A stretch of DNA of 64,000 bases from a virus. The stretch covers positions 107,757-171,756 of IMG/VR virus record IMGVR_UViG_3300045972_000807. The stretch is one strand, 5' to 3'. The position numbers were made by a program, and so were the translations under genes. Below the pieces are notes generated by a model. It had not been told where the DNA came from. It did not search any database and saw only the letters and a program-made list of their open reading frames with translations. Shown piece by piece: positions 25,262 to 34,298 of the stretch (within the stretch, counting starts at the first letter, position 1; each line of letters starts with the position of its first letter).

Positions 25262-25618
25262 TCAAATCACAATCAAATTGCCTGCACCGGAGGCGCCACT
25301 ACCTGAGGAACCGTTCTTAAGGGCGTTAAGAAGCGGGTCTAGTTTAGGAATACGCAAGGTCATTCCAACCTTAACGTCGTTAACCGAATCGTAGAGGCCG
25401 TTGTAGTGCAGCAGCGCGTACCACAAGAAGCGTGAACCCAGATACTTGGCCGCGATGCCCGGGAGATTAGCCTCGTCACCCGCCTGGACAGTTATGGTGC
25501 GCTCTGCAGGCACGGTGAAGCGTATGTTATTAACCGAGCATTTCAGGATGTCCCAACGTCCCGAATCCTGAGCGCATACTGTGGCGTAATTTTCGTAGTC
25601 GTGTGTGCTATTGGGCAT
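25262..25618 (-). CDS. LysM-containing baseplate protein (gp53/gpX-like)
   Basis: 118 residues. Residues about 45-95 form a LysM-like unit (AGDEANLPGIAAKYLG; LWYALLHYNGLYDSVNDVKV; GMTLRIP). Small LysM proteins sit between the tube-end and hub genes in contractile tails and are thought to bind the hub or peptidoglycan. A Gly/Ser-rich tail follows. Confidence 0.78.
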   Translation of the reverse strand: MPNSTHDYENYATVCAQDSGRWDILKCSVNNIRFTVPAERTITVQAGDEANLPGIAAKYLGSRFLWYALLHYNGLYDSVNDVKVGMTLRIPKLDPLLNALKNGSSGSGASGAGNLIVI

Positions 25619-25624
25619 GGTACT

Positions 25625-26710
25625 TTATCCTATTAGCTTATTGTAGAGCGCTGCGGTTTGTGGAGCATTGCCGTTACCCATAGGCATAAGCATCTTCATA
25701 ATGTCACGCTGGGTAAGCGTATAGAACGTTTCAAACACCACGTCCACTTTGATCATCGCGTTGATACCGCTAGACATTCCCGGCCCCAAACCGATCGGTG
25801 AAATGCGTTGGGTTTGATTAACCGATTTTATGACCACGTTATCCAGATAAAACCCACCGCCTATCTGGACACTAATGCTTTGGTCTACGTGGTCCTTAAT
25901 CATCTTGGAAACAGCCGCGGCAGCTTGGTCAGCAACCTTGCTACCAGCGGCTACAGCGCTGGAACCTAGAGACGCAACCTTCTCGGCAGCGCCTGTTAGT
26001 ATGCCAGTGGCTTGCCCCAGCAGGCTATTATCTGTAGACGTCATAGGCACTGAGGTTTGTGTTTGGGTATTGGGAACCATTGTGCTACTTGGGCTAGTAG
26101 CCATAACCTTGTCAGCAGACTGACCTCCTGAGCCCTGCGCTTGCATGTTGAACCTGGGGCCTGGGCTAGATAGAAATCCACCTGCCAAAGATTCCTTGGG
26201 CATAGACAGATACATCAGCTGCATTAGGGGCATCATTACCTCTACGTCAGCGTCTTTTTCAACCTGGAAGATCAAAGGTAGACTAAGGGTTGTAGAGCCG
26301 GCACCATTCCAGACTTTAGCTGTCAACGCTTGAGTAAACGCTTTAGTACCGCCCAGCTTAGCCAGCTTGTTTATGCTTTGCGCCGCTGCTCTAAGTCTGT
26401 CTGGTACCGCGTTCATTAGAGTTTCTTCAACCATGTTCTGGTAAGGGGAGTCGTAATCAACGGCTGTGTCGAAGGCAAACTCAGCTGGGCAGTCTGCTAT
26501 GATGCTGATAACTCCAGCGTTTTCGGTCTGCGCTTGAATCTTTACCTTGTAAAAGGAGTTTCCATCCGTAGCTGGGTTTCCACCAGATGAAGCATTGGGC
26601 TTTGCTCCCCCAAGTCCCCCCATCTGTGTCATACCCGCGGTTTTAGCCATGTCAACTAGGCTAGAAGCGTTAGTATTGCTAACGCTAAAGTTGTCAAATA
26701 GTCCTGCCAT
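25625..26710 (-). CDS. baseplate-associated structural protein, 361 aa
   Basis: No family recognised. A flexible N-terminus (about 50 residues, Asn/Ser/Gly-rich) and a central low-complexity Ser/Thr/Ala segment (about 190-255) separate two beta-rich domains. The C-terminal one (SVQIGGGFYLDNVVIKSVNQ; VVFETFYTLTQRDIMKML) looks like a tube- or hub-type strand pattern. Gene order between transglycosylase and LysM protein suggests a baseplate hub component. Confidence 0.6.
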   Translation of the reverse strand: MAGLFDNFSVSNTNASSLVDMAKTAGMTQMGGLGGAKPNASSGGNPATDGNSFYKVKIQAQTENAGVISIIADCPAEFAFDTAVDYDSPYQNMVEETLMNAVPDRLRAAAQSINKLAKLGGTKAFTQALTAKVWNGAGSTTLSLPLIFQVEKDADVEVMMPLMQLMYLSMPKESLAGGFLSSPGPRFNMQAQGSGGQSADKVMATSPSSTMVPNTQTQTSVPMTSTDNSLLGQATGILTGAAEKVASLGSSAVAAGSKVADQAAAAVSKMIKDHVDQSISVQIGGGFYLDNVVIKSVNQTQRISPIGLGPGMSSGINAMIKVDVVFETFYTLTQRDIMKMLMPMGNGNAPQTAALYNKLIG

Positions 26711-26726
26711 GTCTTACTCCAATGTC

Positions 26727-28067
26727 CTATACCGATGCCATCTGACCGTTAGGTAATCTAAAAGGCTCTTCTGTTCTAGCTGATGCTTGCGGGTCTACTC
26801 TACGCTTGGGACCGCCACCACTGCCCCCTTCGCCACCACCCTCAGCCGAAGCTACTTGGGTGGGAGCAGCTTTAACCTTGGTGGACGTTGAGGTAGACGC
26901 TGTTACCTTTGGGGGCTCTATAGAAGCTAGCTGAATAGGCTCAGGAGTTCTTTGTGACGCTGCTAACTGCTGCGGCCTTTGACTACTCATAACCCCTATA
27001 CTCTTAGCTACTGCTACCTTCTGACCGCTAACGTCTACATTGGCGGCAGCGTAATGAATCTTCATTGACGCTTCAGCGTTCCTGAGGTAGTTACCTAAAC
27101 CGCCTTGCGTCAATTCAGATGCCTGGTTAGCCACAAAGCGTTTTGTTTGCTCGTCCCACTTTGTAGAATCTTTCTCAGAAAGCATCTTGTTTACAGTACC
27201 AGCGCCCAGGTTATGGGCCGCGTAGAGCAAGCCTAGCGTTGTCTCTTTGTATCCCGCAGCAGCAACCGCCGATGCGATACGCTTTCTGTTTATCACCATA
27301 AGCTTAGCAGTAGCAAGAGCATTGAGATAAGGATCATACCTGGGATCATCTGAACCGCCTGTTAAAGCTGGGAGTTTTAGACCCGAACTTTTTATGTCCT
27401 CCCAAGCTGATTTACCAATTTGGCCCAACCCTAGATACTGGGTGCTACGAGCTCTGGGGTCACCACCCGACTCTAAATGAATCATAGCCCTAAGCCACGT
27501 AACATTTTCCCCTACCGCCTTAGCTGCTCTTGCTATAGCACTGTCCACTGACTCACTGTTATCTTTTGATAACATTGTTTCGGACTTCCCAGACATGGGC
27601 GTCGTCCTAGGCGCAGTGGAGGATGCCGAGGCGGGTCCTTTCTCTACTTTAGGGGTTGCAACTTCATCTGCAATACTCTTGTTGATCTCGTCTAGCTGCG
27701 GATCAGCATCATCTACATCCGCTCTTGACGTACCTGGGTACGCCCCAGAGCTACCCGCGGTTGACGCGCTTTCTGCTGTACTTGCCATAGCCTTTTTACC
27801 AGCAAGCAACGCGGCTATACCCCCGAGGGTTAGCATAACGCCCTTAAGCGATATCTTAGACAAGATACTTTTCTTGTTCTTAAGAGACTCTTTACCGCCT
27901 TCGTTCTTACTTGCCTCCTCGTTCTTTTTCTTTTGACCTAGTAGAACGCTAACGGTATTCCGCAGGGTAAGGATAACCTGACTATCATCGTTAGCCGGCT
28001 TTTCGTCTGGAAGATGCTTAACCTCAGGGGGCTTAACTAAGCCAAGTGCTTCCTTGTCTATTTTCAT
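26727..28067 (-). CDS. tail-associated lytic transglycosylase (SLT)
   Basis: 446 residues. The SLT domain is clear: LRAMIHLESGGDP (catalytic Glu at about 199), YLGLGQIGKSAW at about 211-222, and AAHNLGAGTV. A short hydrophobic stretch at about 75-90 and long Ser/Thr/Ala-rich linkers flank it. It should cut glycan strands during genome entry. Start codon overlaps the tape-measure stop by 4 nt, consistent with a virion enzyme delivered by the tail. Confidence 0.85.
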   Translation of the reverse strand: MKIDKEALGLVKPPEVKHLPDEKPANDDSQVILTLRNTVSVLLGQKKKNEEASKNEGGKESLKNKKSILSKISLKGVMLTLGGIAALLAGKKAMASTAESASTAGSSGAYPGTSRADVDDADPQLDEINKSIADEVATPKVEKGPASASSTAPRTTPMSGKSETMLSKDNSESVDSAIARAAKAVGENVTWLRAMIHLESGGDPRARSTQYLGLGQIGKSAWEDIKSSGLKLPALTGGSDDPRYDPYLNALATAKLMVINRKRIASAVAAAGYKETTLGLLYAAHNLGAGTVNKMLSEKDSTKWDEQTKRFVANQASELTQGGLGNYLRNAEASMKIHYAAANVDVSGQKVAVAKSIGVMSSQRPQQLAASQRTPEPIQLASIEPPKVTASTSTSTKVKAAPTQVASAEGGGEGGSGGGPKRRVDPQASARTEEPFRLPNGQMASV

Positions 28068-30730
28068 GCCATTGCCTGCACGTTAGTAGCGTAGAACGCC
28101 GGGTCGTTAAACATAAAGGTTGGGACACTAGCCACAGATATAGCTGAACCCCGGTTAGCTCCGCCACCACCGCCTCCTCGCCCGGCGCCGGCGCCTACGT
28201 TAGAAGGACCTTCTACCGAAGTTACAGACGAATTGTCATCTGAGGAAGCCACGGAGATCTGTCCGTTTTTAGTATTGGAGTTACCTGCGGATTTTGTAGG
28301 AGCGTCGACCGTCGACTCGCCTGCACTCTTTGTGCTAACCGGGCCAGCCCCAATGGCGTCGCCTGAGACTAAACTACCACTGCCCGATATAGCGTTCTGT
28401 GCTCCGGCTAATTGCAAGTGCTGGCGTTCCCGAGGACCTGAGATTCTCTCAAAGCCGTTCTTGGCTATGAGTCCCATGCGATCCATCTCGTCTACTTGGG
28501 AAGGATCAGCGTCCACAGCTAACCCTACCTCGTGCAAGCTACTACCTGGGGGATTAGCTGGGTTAGCTCCAGGTTTACCAGCCTTGTAGTCGGCGTAAAG
28601 CTGAGCCTGTTTTTCTCTAGACCTAAACCCGGAGTTTATCTTTAGCTTTTTACCAGTGGCTGAGTTGTAGTCAGAAGCCAAGGAGGTAAGGTTGCTAGTG
28701 GCCTGAGGCGTTAGGTCGCTTAGGTCTACGTTGCCTGTGGTGGTTACTAGGTTCTGTAATTTCTCCGAACCCGGGCCGCTTACAGACGTAGCCTTGCCGT
28801 CACTGCCGCCGTTACTGGCAATTGAAGACATTTGGGCTTGGCCGTTACCGCGTCCGCTACCAGCCGCACTAGAAGCCGCAGAAGAAGGGGCTGCTGAGCC
28901 TGACGATGCGCCTGCCTTGGACGCAGAGGCTGCTACCGAGGCGGAGTCTTTAGCCATCGCTGAAACCTGGGCTTGGCCGTTACCGCGCCCACCGCCCGCG
29001 CCAGTAGACGGTAAAGGAGCGCCAGATGTAGCCCCAGGCTTCTTAATGTTCTGTGGCGGTACTTCTAAACCAAGATTCTTCTTGAGGACTGCGGCTTCCT
29101 CAGGAGAGAACGTGGCACCGGATTCAAACTGCCACTGGTACTTCTTGATTAGTGCTTTCTTCTTTGTGCCAAACAGATCAGACGAGATACCCAAGGTTGA
29201 AGCAAACGTCGTATCCGCATTTAACCGCTCTACGCGGCTCATGTCCTGTTGAGGTTTAAGTCCCTGACCTCCAAGTGCTTTCTGGGCGCTGTTAAGCACT
29301 TTACCAGTGCCAGTCATGTTGCCTTTTTTGTCCCTAATGGACGCTGTCTCAGCCCACTTGGTAACGCCGTACATTACGGCCAAGGGCGCAACAGCCAGTG
29401 CTACTGTGCCGAGGATTCCAACAATGCTAGATATCCCCGCGCCTATGCTGGAAACCTTACTCAGCAGATCCATTGGCAAGCTATTACCGCTACCGCTGCT
29501 TGAACCTCCCCCTAATCCGTCTTTGGCCAGCTTAGCCAAAGACTTGTTTATACCCTTTAGCTCGTCGGTCTCGGCCTTAGCGTCTTCTTCAGCCCGCATC
29601 CGGTAAATGTCGTCTCCACCCGGCTCGCCTTGTGGCCTTGCTGACTCTTTAAGGTCACTAAATGGGTTGGACTTATTATTCCCAAACATCTCAGGATGCT
29701 CTTCTTTTAGGTCAGCCAGGTCATTGGCCTTCTTAGCAGCATCCTCGTTCTTTTTGTATCGGTCAGCTATGCTGATGTTATTCATTGCCCGACGGTTAGC
29801 ATTAAGGTCGTTTATAGTCCGACCTTCCCCAAAGCCCAACTTGCCCACCGTGGCTTTTGCAAAGTTGGTTAGGGTAAGAGCGTCTTTAGCGTCCTTAATA
29901 CTGTCGAGTTTACGGTTAATGAACCCCCGCTTCTCAGCAAGCTTCTCAGCAGTCTTAAACGCGGCTTGCGTGGACTCGTCTGACGCCTCAAGCTTCTTAT
30001 CTATTCTCTTCTGGATTGCCTCAAAGTCAGCTACGTTATTCTTGCGAGCGTTATCAAGCTGAAAAGCCAACAGCTTGCGAAGCTCAGCATCTCCCGTGGC
30101 CGAGGCTATCTTCATCTTTGCTTGCAAAGCATTTATAGTTTCGCGGCGATTCTTTAGGAAGTCAGCTTCCTTGCCCTTGTACTCTTCACGCCGTTCCTTC
30201 AGCTGCTCTTTCGCTATCTGTTTACCTATGCGGGTACCCAGAAGGTTAGCAGCCGCAGCATCAGCTTTTTTGGCCGCCTCTAATGAGGCCAACACCTTGT
30301 TGGCTTTTTCAGCAAACGAACCTTTGACTTCCTCTAGCTCATCTGAAAGAGCTTCTATTGCTTCAAGGTTGTCTTGGGTTTGCTGCTTCTGGTTCTTTTC
30401 AACCAATGCCCCTAGCTTCTTCTGCAGGGCGGCGACCTTCTTGGCTTCATCCCGTTCGATCTCCGCAGCCTTGCTAAAGCCCTCTATGGCAGCAAGCATT
30501 ACTTCAGCACTGGACTTTTTGTTCTCGATGGCGTCCTTCATCATAGCCTTTACCTGGGCTGCGCTCTTTTTAGAAGCGCCTGCCTTGGCGTTAGCGGCTC
30601 GGACGTGTTCCCCGGCAATGGAATTTTCAAGGTCGGCTTCGTGCTTAGCATAAGCCTCAGCATGCTTGGCATGTTGCTGCTGTACTTGCTTAGCCTTGTT
30701 GTTTCCCTTGCCTTTACCTTTGGTAGCCAT
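28064..30730 (-). CDS. tape measure protein with C-terminal M15 peptidase domain
   Basis: 888 residues from the ATG at 30730, chosen because AGGA lies 8 nt upstream; a TTG start 5 codons earlier is less likely. Residues 1-380 are Lys/Glu/Ala-rich helix typical of tape measures. A hydrophobic stretch (about 425-455) follows, then Gly/Ser-rich linkers, then a peptidase M15 domain (about 665-780) with SGFRSREKQAQLY, GSSLHEVGLAVDAD and ERQHLQL, the zinc-binding HxxxxxxD...H arrangement of D-Ala-D-Ala peptidases. At roughly 1.5 A per residue the tail would be about 130 nm. Confidence 0.82.
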   Translation of the reverse strand: MATKGKGKGNNKAKQVQQQHAKHAEAYAKHEADLENSIAGEHVRAANAKAGASKKSAAQVKAMMKDAIENKKSSAEVMLAAIEGFSKAAEIERDEAKKVAALQKKLGALVEKNQKQQTQDNLEAIEALSDELEEVKGSFAEKANKVLASLEAAKKADAAAANLLGTRIGKQIAKEQLKERREEYKGKEADFLKNRRETINALQAKMKIASATGDAELRKLLAFQLDNARKNNVADFEAIQKRIDKKLEASDESTQAAFKTAEKLAEKRGFINRKLDSIKDAKDALTLTNFAKATVGKLGFGEGRTINDLNANRRAMNNISIADRYKKNEDAAKKANDLADLKEEHPEMFGNNKSNPFSDLKESARPQGEPGGDDIYRMRAEEDAKAETDELKGINKSLAKLAKDGLGGGSSSGSGNSLPMDLLSKVSSIGAGISSIVGILGTVALAVAPLAVMYGVTKWAETASIRDKKGNMTGTGKVLNSAQKALGGQGLKPQQDMSRVERLNADTTFASTLGISSDLFGTKKKALIKKYQWQFESGATFSPEEAAVLKKNLGLEVPPQNIKKPGATSGAPLPSTGAGGGRGNGQAQVSAMAKDSASVAASASKAGASSGSAAPSSAASSAAGSGRGNGQAQMSSIASNGGSDGKATSVSGPGSEKLQNLVTTTGNVDLSDLTPQATSNLTSLASDYNSATGKKLKINSGFRSREKQAQLYADYKAGKPGANPANPPGSSLHEVGLAVDADPSQVDEMDRMGLIAKNGFERISGPRERQHLQLAGAQNAISGSGSLVSGDAIGAGPVSTKSAGESTVDAPTKSAGNSNTKNGQISVASSDDNSSVTSVEGPSNVGAGAGRGGGGGGANRGSAISVASVPTFMFNDPAFYATNVQAMA

Positions 30731-30745
30731 CGTGTGTATCCTCAA

Positions 30746-30970
30746 TTAACCGTTGCGTGACTTACGGCTGCTGTTTCGTGCTTGCGCTGCAAGCTTCTTC
30801 TGTTCAACCATAGCATTAGCTGTCTTTACGAATGCCATTATCGTGTGCATTGGAAGATTAAGTGTGTCGATGAACACACCCATTTCCCGTGCTACAAGAA
30901 TGGCCCCGTCGTCCAGATAAGAGGCTGTAAAGAAGTCGAAGAACTTATAGAAAATCGCGCACAGAGATCG
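30746..30970 (-). CDS. frameshifted C-terminal extension of the preceding gene (probable)
   Basis: 74 open codons without a good start. The frame overlaps the last 26 nt of the gene ending at 30945 and is +1 relative to it; at the overlap the upstream frame reads TTT CTA TAA, where a slip on TTT before the CTA and stop would enter this frame. It encodes YKFFDFFTASYLDDGAIL onwards and ends in a basic tail just before the tape measure. The only in-frame ATG (30883) lacks a well-spaced Shine-Dalgarno. This is the usual place of frameshifted tail assembly chaperones, so a fusion product is inferred. Confidence 0.55.
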   Translation of the reverse strand, partial: RSLCAIFYKFFDFFTASYLDDGAILVAREMGVFIDTLNLPMHTIMAFVKTANAMVEQKKLAAQARNSSRKSRNG

Positions 30971-31871
30971 TTACATCGGTAACATTCTCTGCGCCACACT
31001 CCTTGCAAATAGATTTAAGGGCGGCGGTTACGCCGTGATTTTGTGCCACGGCCCTATAGGCCTCAAGGCACTTGAACTGGGCGACGCTCATGTCGCGAAC
31101 CTTTTCAGCGCGCTCTTCGAGGGTACCTCCTTTAAGGTAGGCAGCCAGATCGTAGATGAAGACGTCTTCTTCGTTATCGCTGCGGTCAGCATAATTCTCT
31201 TCCCACTCAATGGCATCCCGCATCGTATAGACGCCCAGGTCGTAGCCACTTAACGGAGTGAGGTCCAAGGCTTTCAAGGCCTCAGGATTGAATATGATTT
31301 CCTTGAGGGTAGGACGGTCATACGTCATAATGTAGTTCAGGGAAGCCTCAGGCATCTCACCGTCGTCTACCTTATGGTTGTGCTCGGGGTTGCGACACTC
31401 TACTGCTGTGCGGCGCGGGCTAGCCGGATAAGAGAGCAACAGAATGAAATGCAATAGCCATTTGAAGTCGTAGGCGGTAAGGTCGAGTGCTGATATGCCG
31501 TCGCCTAGCAGAAAGCTAACGCCCTCAACCAAGTAGCGAGCATTGCCTTCGGCTCCGGCTCGGGTGAACTTGGCTTGGACTCTTCCTGTAACCTTCTTCA
31601 CGCTGAGTGCTTTGAAGTCGTAGAAGAAGAAGTCACTGGGGAGCTTTACCGAGTAAAAGTCGGCATCCTTTTCAGCGTCAGGCTTGCCTACTTGTTCCAG
31701 TCCCCAGGCGTCTGACGGAGACTCTTTTTTGATTACGCGTTGCTCCGGCGTGAGAATAGACTGAGGCTGAGCCTTAGGTTCCTCAACGGCTGCTCCAGGG
31801 AAGCCCCACTGTTGGGTGGCTCCTGGGTTTTGCGGCTTTAGGTTAAGCTGCTTGGTGGGGTGTGCGATCAT
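30945..31871 (-). CDS. T4 gp26-like baseplate/tail assembly protein
   Basis: 308 residues. A variable Pro/Gln-rich N-terminus (about 60 residues) precedes a domain ending with CKECGAENVTDVTISVRDFL, a CxxC followed by hydrophobic strand and Phe near the end, the pattern of T4-type baseplate hub assembly (gp26-family) proteins. CRNPEHNHK in the middle may add metal ligands. Immediately upstream of the tape measure, it also fits a tail assembly chaperone, and its 3' end appears to contain a +1 frameshift site. AGGAG precedes the ATG. Confidence 0.6.
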   Translation of the reverse strand: MIAHPTKQLNLKPQNPGATQQWGFPGAAVEEPKAQPQSILTPEQRVIKKESPSDAWGLEQVGKPDAEKDADFYSVKLPSDFFFYDFKALSVKKVTGRVQAKFTRAGAEGNARYLVEGVSFLLGDGISALDLTAYDFKWLLHFILLLSYPASPRRTAVECRNPEHNHKVDDGEMPEASLNYIMTYDRPTLKEIIFNPEALKALDLTPLSGYDLGVYTMRDAIEWEENYADRSDNEEDVFIYDLAAYLKGGTLEERAEKVRDMSVAQFKCLEAYRAVAQNHGVTAALKSICKECGAENVTDVTISVRDFL

Positions 31872-31893
31872 AATTATGTGCTCCTGACGTTAA

Positions 31894-32826
31894 CTAAAAT
31901 TTCAAGGCTGAGTTTATTCTACCTTGTACCGAATTTATTGTGTCTTGTGCGCTCTTAACGGCGCCCTGAAACTGACTTAACTGTGCTGGGATTTTAGGTA
32001 TACCTACGTTACTTGTATCTCCGGTTGATGCTGTTACTGCCGCGATGCTTTGTATAACGGCATCCTTGCTAGAGTCGTAGTTCATTTTGAAATCGTCTAC
32101 GCTAAGCGTTAACGAGGACTCCAATGCAGCAGCCGCCCCAGACGTTAGCTGATAGTCTCCCCAGGCTGTAGGCCAGCAACCTAGCAGTTGTATGTCGATC
32201 ACCACCTTTCTCGTAGGGTCCAAGATAAACACAAAGATGTCTTTCTTGTAAGCCACGGGTGGCTGGTAAAAGTTGTCATCTCTGTACACCGAACGTATCC
32301 AGTTATTACAGAAATTAAAAGCAAGGCCAGACACGTCCGAATATATCTTTACCGTGCAGGTTCCTAGTGTAAACCACTCGGCATACTTCTTTTCCTTACC
32401 GGCCACAAACTTTTGGGAGGCCCCAAAGTTAGGCGCCGGTACTGTGATCTCATCTATGTAATACCAAGGCAAGGTATCGTTTGTCCCAGGGCTCTTGTTA
32501 ACCACGATGGCCATCCACTCGAAGTTAGTAACCGGGTCCAGACGTTTTAACAGATCGCTCTTAACGTCCCTCGCAGCAAAAGCCGCGCCTGTTGTGCGTG
32601 TGGGGCTGTTAGCGTTTTGGGTTCCACCGAACAGACTAGATATCTGCCCACTGGACGCTGACTTAAGCATCGCCGTAGGATTAACCTGCGCTATGTTTGT
32701 ACCCAGTGTGCTGTTGACCTTGGACACAAAGGAGTTTAACGGCGTGGACTTAGCGTTCAGTCCGCCGCCCATGCCTTCTACGGCGTTTCCACCTATCTTC
32801 TGGCCTAAAGCTGTAAAATCAACCAT
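31894..32826 (-). CDS. tail-tube-like structural protein, possible tube initiator
   Basis: 310 residues. Residues about 95-250 have the strand pattern of tube proteins (FEWMAIVVNKSPGTNDTLPW; YAEWFTLGTCTVKIYSDVSG; RKVVIDIQLLGCWPTAWGDY; SLTLSVDDFKMNY). The N-terminal 90 residues and C-terminal 40 are low-complexity. It lies downstream of the tube and upstream of the tape measure, where T4-like phages encode gp48/gp54 tube-baseplate junction proteins. The specific identity is uncertain. Confidence 0.6.
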   Translation of the reverse strand: MVDFTALGQKIGGNAVEGMGGGLNAKSTPLNSFVSKVNSTLGTNIAQVNPTAMLKSASSGQISSLFGGTQNANSPTRTTGAAFAARDVKSDLLKRLDPVTNFEWMAIVVNKSPGTNDTLPWYYIDEITVPAPNFGASQKFVAGKEKKYAEWFTLGTCTVKIYSDVSGLAFNFCNNWIRSVYRDDNFYQPPVAYKKDIFVFILDPTRKVVIDIQLLGCWPTAWGDYQLTSGAAAALESSLTLSVDDFKMNYDSSKDAVIQSIAAVTASTGDTSNVGIPKIPAQLSQFQGAVKSAQDTINSVQGRINSALKF

Positions 32827-33076
32827 TCAAAACTCCAAGGGTAAAGCGTTAAGTCTAATGCACCTAGCGTAGGTCAGACAGGTGCTAAAATGGCAGATGT
32901 GGATAACGGTGCACAAGAGCCAAAATGGGCGTTCTCGGTGGGATAATTAGGTTTTTGGATTGAGTGCTCCACAGAACGTAGAAACACCTATTACCTAGGA
33001 ACGCCGCCGAATTGGACGCTTGGTAAATGTGGGCGCCGATGACCGGCGAGGCGCCCTTTGATTCCCGGTACTACTT
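32827..33076 (-). other. 250-nt intergenic gap inside the virion operon
   Basis: The only large gap in this module apart from the frameshift ORF. It holds a GC-rich hairpin (GGGCGCC at 33031-33037 with GGCGCCC at 33050-33056, loop with a nested GCCG/CGGC option) close after the upstream stop, with no clear T-tract. On the + strand an 18-codon ORF (32891-32947) with AGGTG 6 nt upstream is present. No recognisable RNA or promoter could be assigned; a transcript end and restart is possible. Confidence 0.35.
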
Positions 33077-33367
33077 TTAAGACTGGTAGGCCTTGCGTAG
33101 GAAGTTCATGTCCGCTTTGTCCAAAATGTCAACAGTGGCATGCTTTGCGTTTCTAACACTTGGAAGTATCAGACTGATTAGCCCGCCGTCCTCCTCAGAG
33201 GTTTTAGGATTTTCAGCCATAGAAGTTAAAGCAGTTTCTAACTCCTTTAGCTGAGCTAGCTTTTCCTTTAGCAACTTTTGCAGAGCCGGACTCGGCTCTG
33301 CTGGGCGATTGGCTGCGATTACCTTGGTGCGGGATGCGATAGCCTTGATGTGTTGTTCGTTAATCAT
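33077..33367 (-). CDS. virion-module protein with N-terminal IKAIA motif, 96 aa
   Basis: Not recognised. It begins MINEQHIKAIASRTKVIAA, which resembles the first 20 residues of the next upstream protein and parts of two others nearby. The middle is a charged coiled-coil-like helix (LQKLLKEKLAQLKELETALT). Located between tail tube and tube-initiator genes. Confidence 0.62.
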   Translation of the reverse strand: MINEQHIKAIASRTKVIAANRPAEPSPALQKLLKEKLAQLKELETALTSMAENPKTSEEDGGLISLILPSVRNAKHATVDILDKADMNFLRKAYQS

Positions 33368-33394
33368 TTTGATTCCCGGTATGCTGATTAGCAG

Positions 33395-33736
33395 TTAGAA
33401 CAGCGTTTGCTCTGTGCTAAACTTCTTCTTAGCAAGTTCGTAGACTACCCTATACGTGTAGACTACCCAATCAGTTTTATCCCCAGCGTCTTCTGGGCTA
33501 AACCCAATTTGGTAGGTTCCATCTCTGAGCTCACCTGCCTCAAAGGAAACGCCTGGGTAATCTTTTTTCAAAGCCTTAACGGTGGCTCGGGCCAAGTCAT
33601 TAAGCTTCTTACCACTTTGTGCGACAGCAGCGTTTTCAAAGTTGTCTTTAACCGCGCTAACAAAAGCCGCGTCAGCCTTAGCGGTTACTTTGCTACGCTC
33701 AGCTATAACCTTGACGTGTTGTGTGTTGATGCTCAT
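33395..33736 (-). CDS. virion-module protein with N-terminal VKVIA motif, 113 aa
   Basis: Not recognised. It starts MSINTQHVKVIAERSKVTAK, aligning with the product at 33077; the remainder is unrelated (helix, then beta-like DGTYQIGFSPEDAGDKTDWV). The ATG at 33736 has GGGG about 6 nt upstream; an in-frame ATG lies 4 codons earlier. Sits directly downstream of the tube gene. Confidence 0.6.
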   Translation of the reverse strand: MSINTQHVKVIAERSKVTAKADAAFVSAVKDNFENAAVAQSGKKLNDLARATVKALKKDYPGVSFEAGELRDGTYQIGFSPEDAGDKTDWVVYTYRVVYELAKKKFSTEQTLF

Positions 33737-33750
33737 TACGTGCCCCATGT

Positions 33751-34266
33751 TTAACCAACGATCTCTGAAGTACGATCCATGCTGAATTTGCAGGTGTACG
33801 TCAAGAGACCTGAGGTGTTATCGAGCGTAGCTGTGCCCAGCTCCAATGGATAGAACTGTTCGATCTTGATGCGCTTGGTAATGTTGCCAGGAGCATCGTA
33901 CAGGTTCAGTTCGGCATCCACGGCGTAGTTGGCTTTGTAGTTGCCAGTGTTCGCCTTAATGTCACGGACGAAATCCATCCAGGCCAGCATCAGGTTGCGG
34001 GTAGTTTGGTCACGGGTCTCGTACACTGTGAAGTCAATGTCTGCTGCCCAAGTGCGGCGGCCAGGGTAGTTGAAGCCCAAACCGTGAGCCTCAACCTTGA
34101 AGGCTTCCTGGGTGACCGCAGGGATGGTGGTACCTGTGCAACGGAACGTAAAGTCCCGTGTAGAGTACGAACCACCTGGCACTGACGGCAACCAGATGGC
34201 CCAGTCGAAGGAACTTTGAGCATCAACCACTTGGGCCATGTCTTGTAGGGATACGCGTGCTGGCAT
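33751..34266 (-). CDS. tail tube protein (gp19-like)
   Basis: 171 residues, the normal tube length. Residues include FDWAIWLPSVPGGSYSTRDF, DIDFTVYETRDQTTRNLMLAW and KIEQFYPLELGTATLDNTSG, the strand-helix-strand pattern of T4 gp19-type tubes. Codons are C/G-ending, as in other abundant virion genes, and TAAGGA lies before the ATG. Forms the rigid inner tube inside the sheath. Confidence 0.82.
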   Translation of the reverse strand: MPARVSLQDMAQVVDAQSSFDWAIWLPSVPGGSYSTRDFTFRCTGTTIPAVTQEAFKVEAHGLGFNYPGRRTWAADIDFTVYETRDQTTRNLMLAWMDFVRDIKANTGNYKANYAVDAELNLYDAPGNITKRIKIEQFYPLELGTATLDNTSGLLTYTCKFSMDRTSEIVG

Positions 34267-34298
34267 GTTAATGTTTCCTTAAATCAATTGGGGGATTT

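Noticed and set aside
30782-30982. + strand ORF of 66 codons in the gap before the tape measure
   Set aside because: The opposite strand holds a better explained frameshifted ORF; no promoter or Shine-Dalgarno on the + strand.
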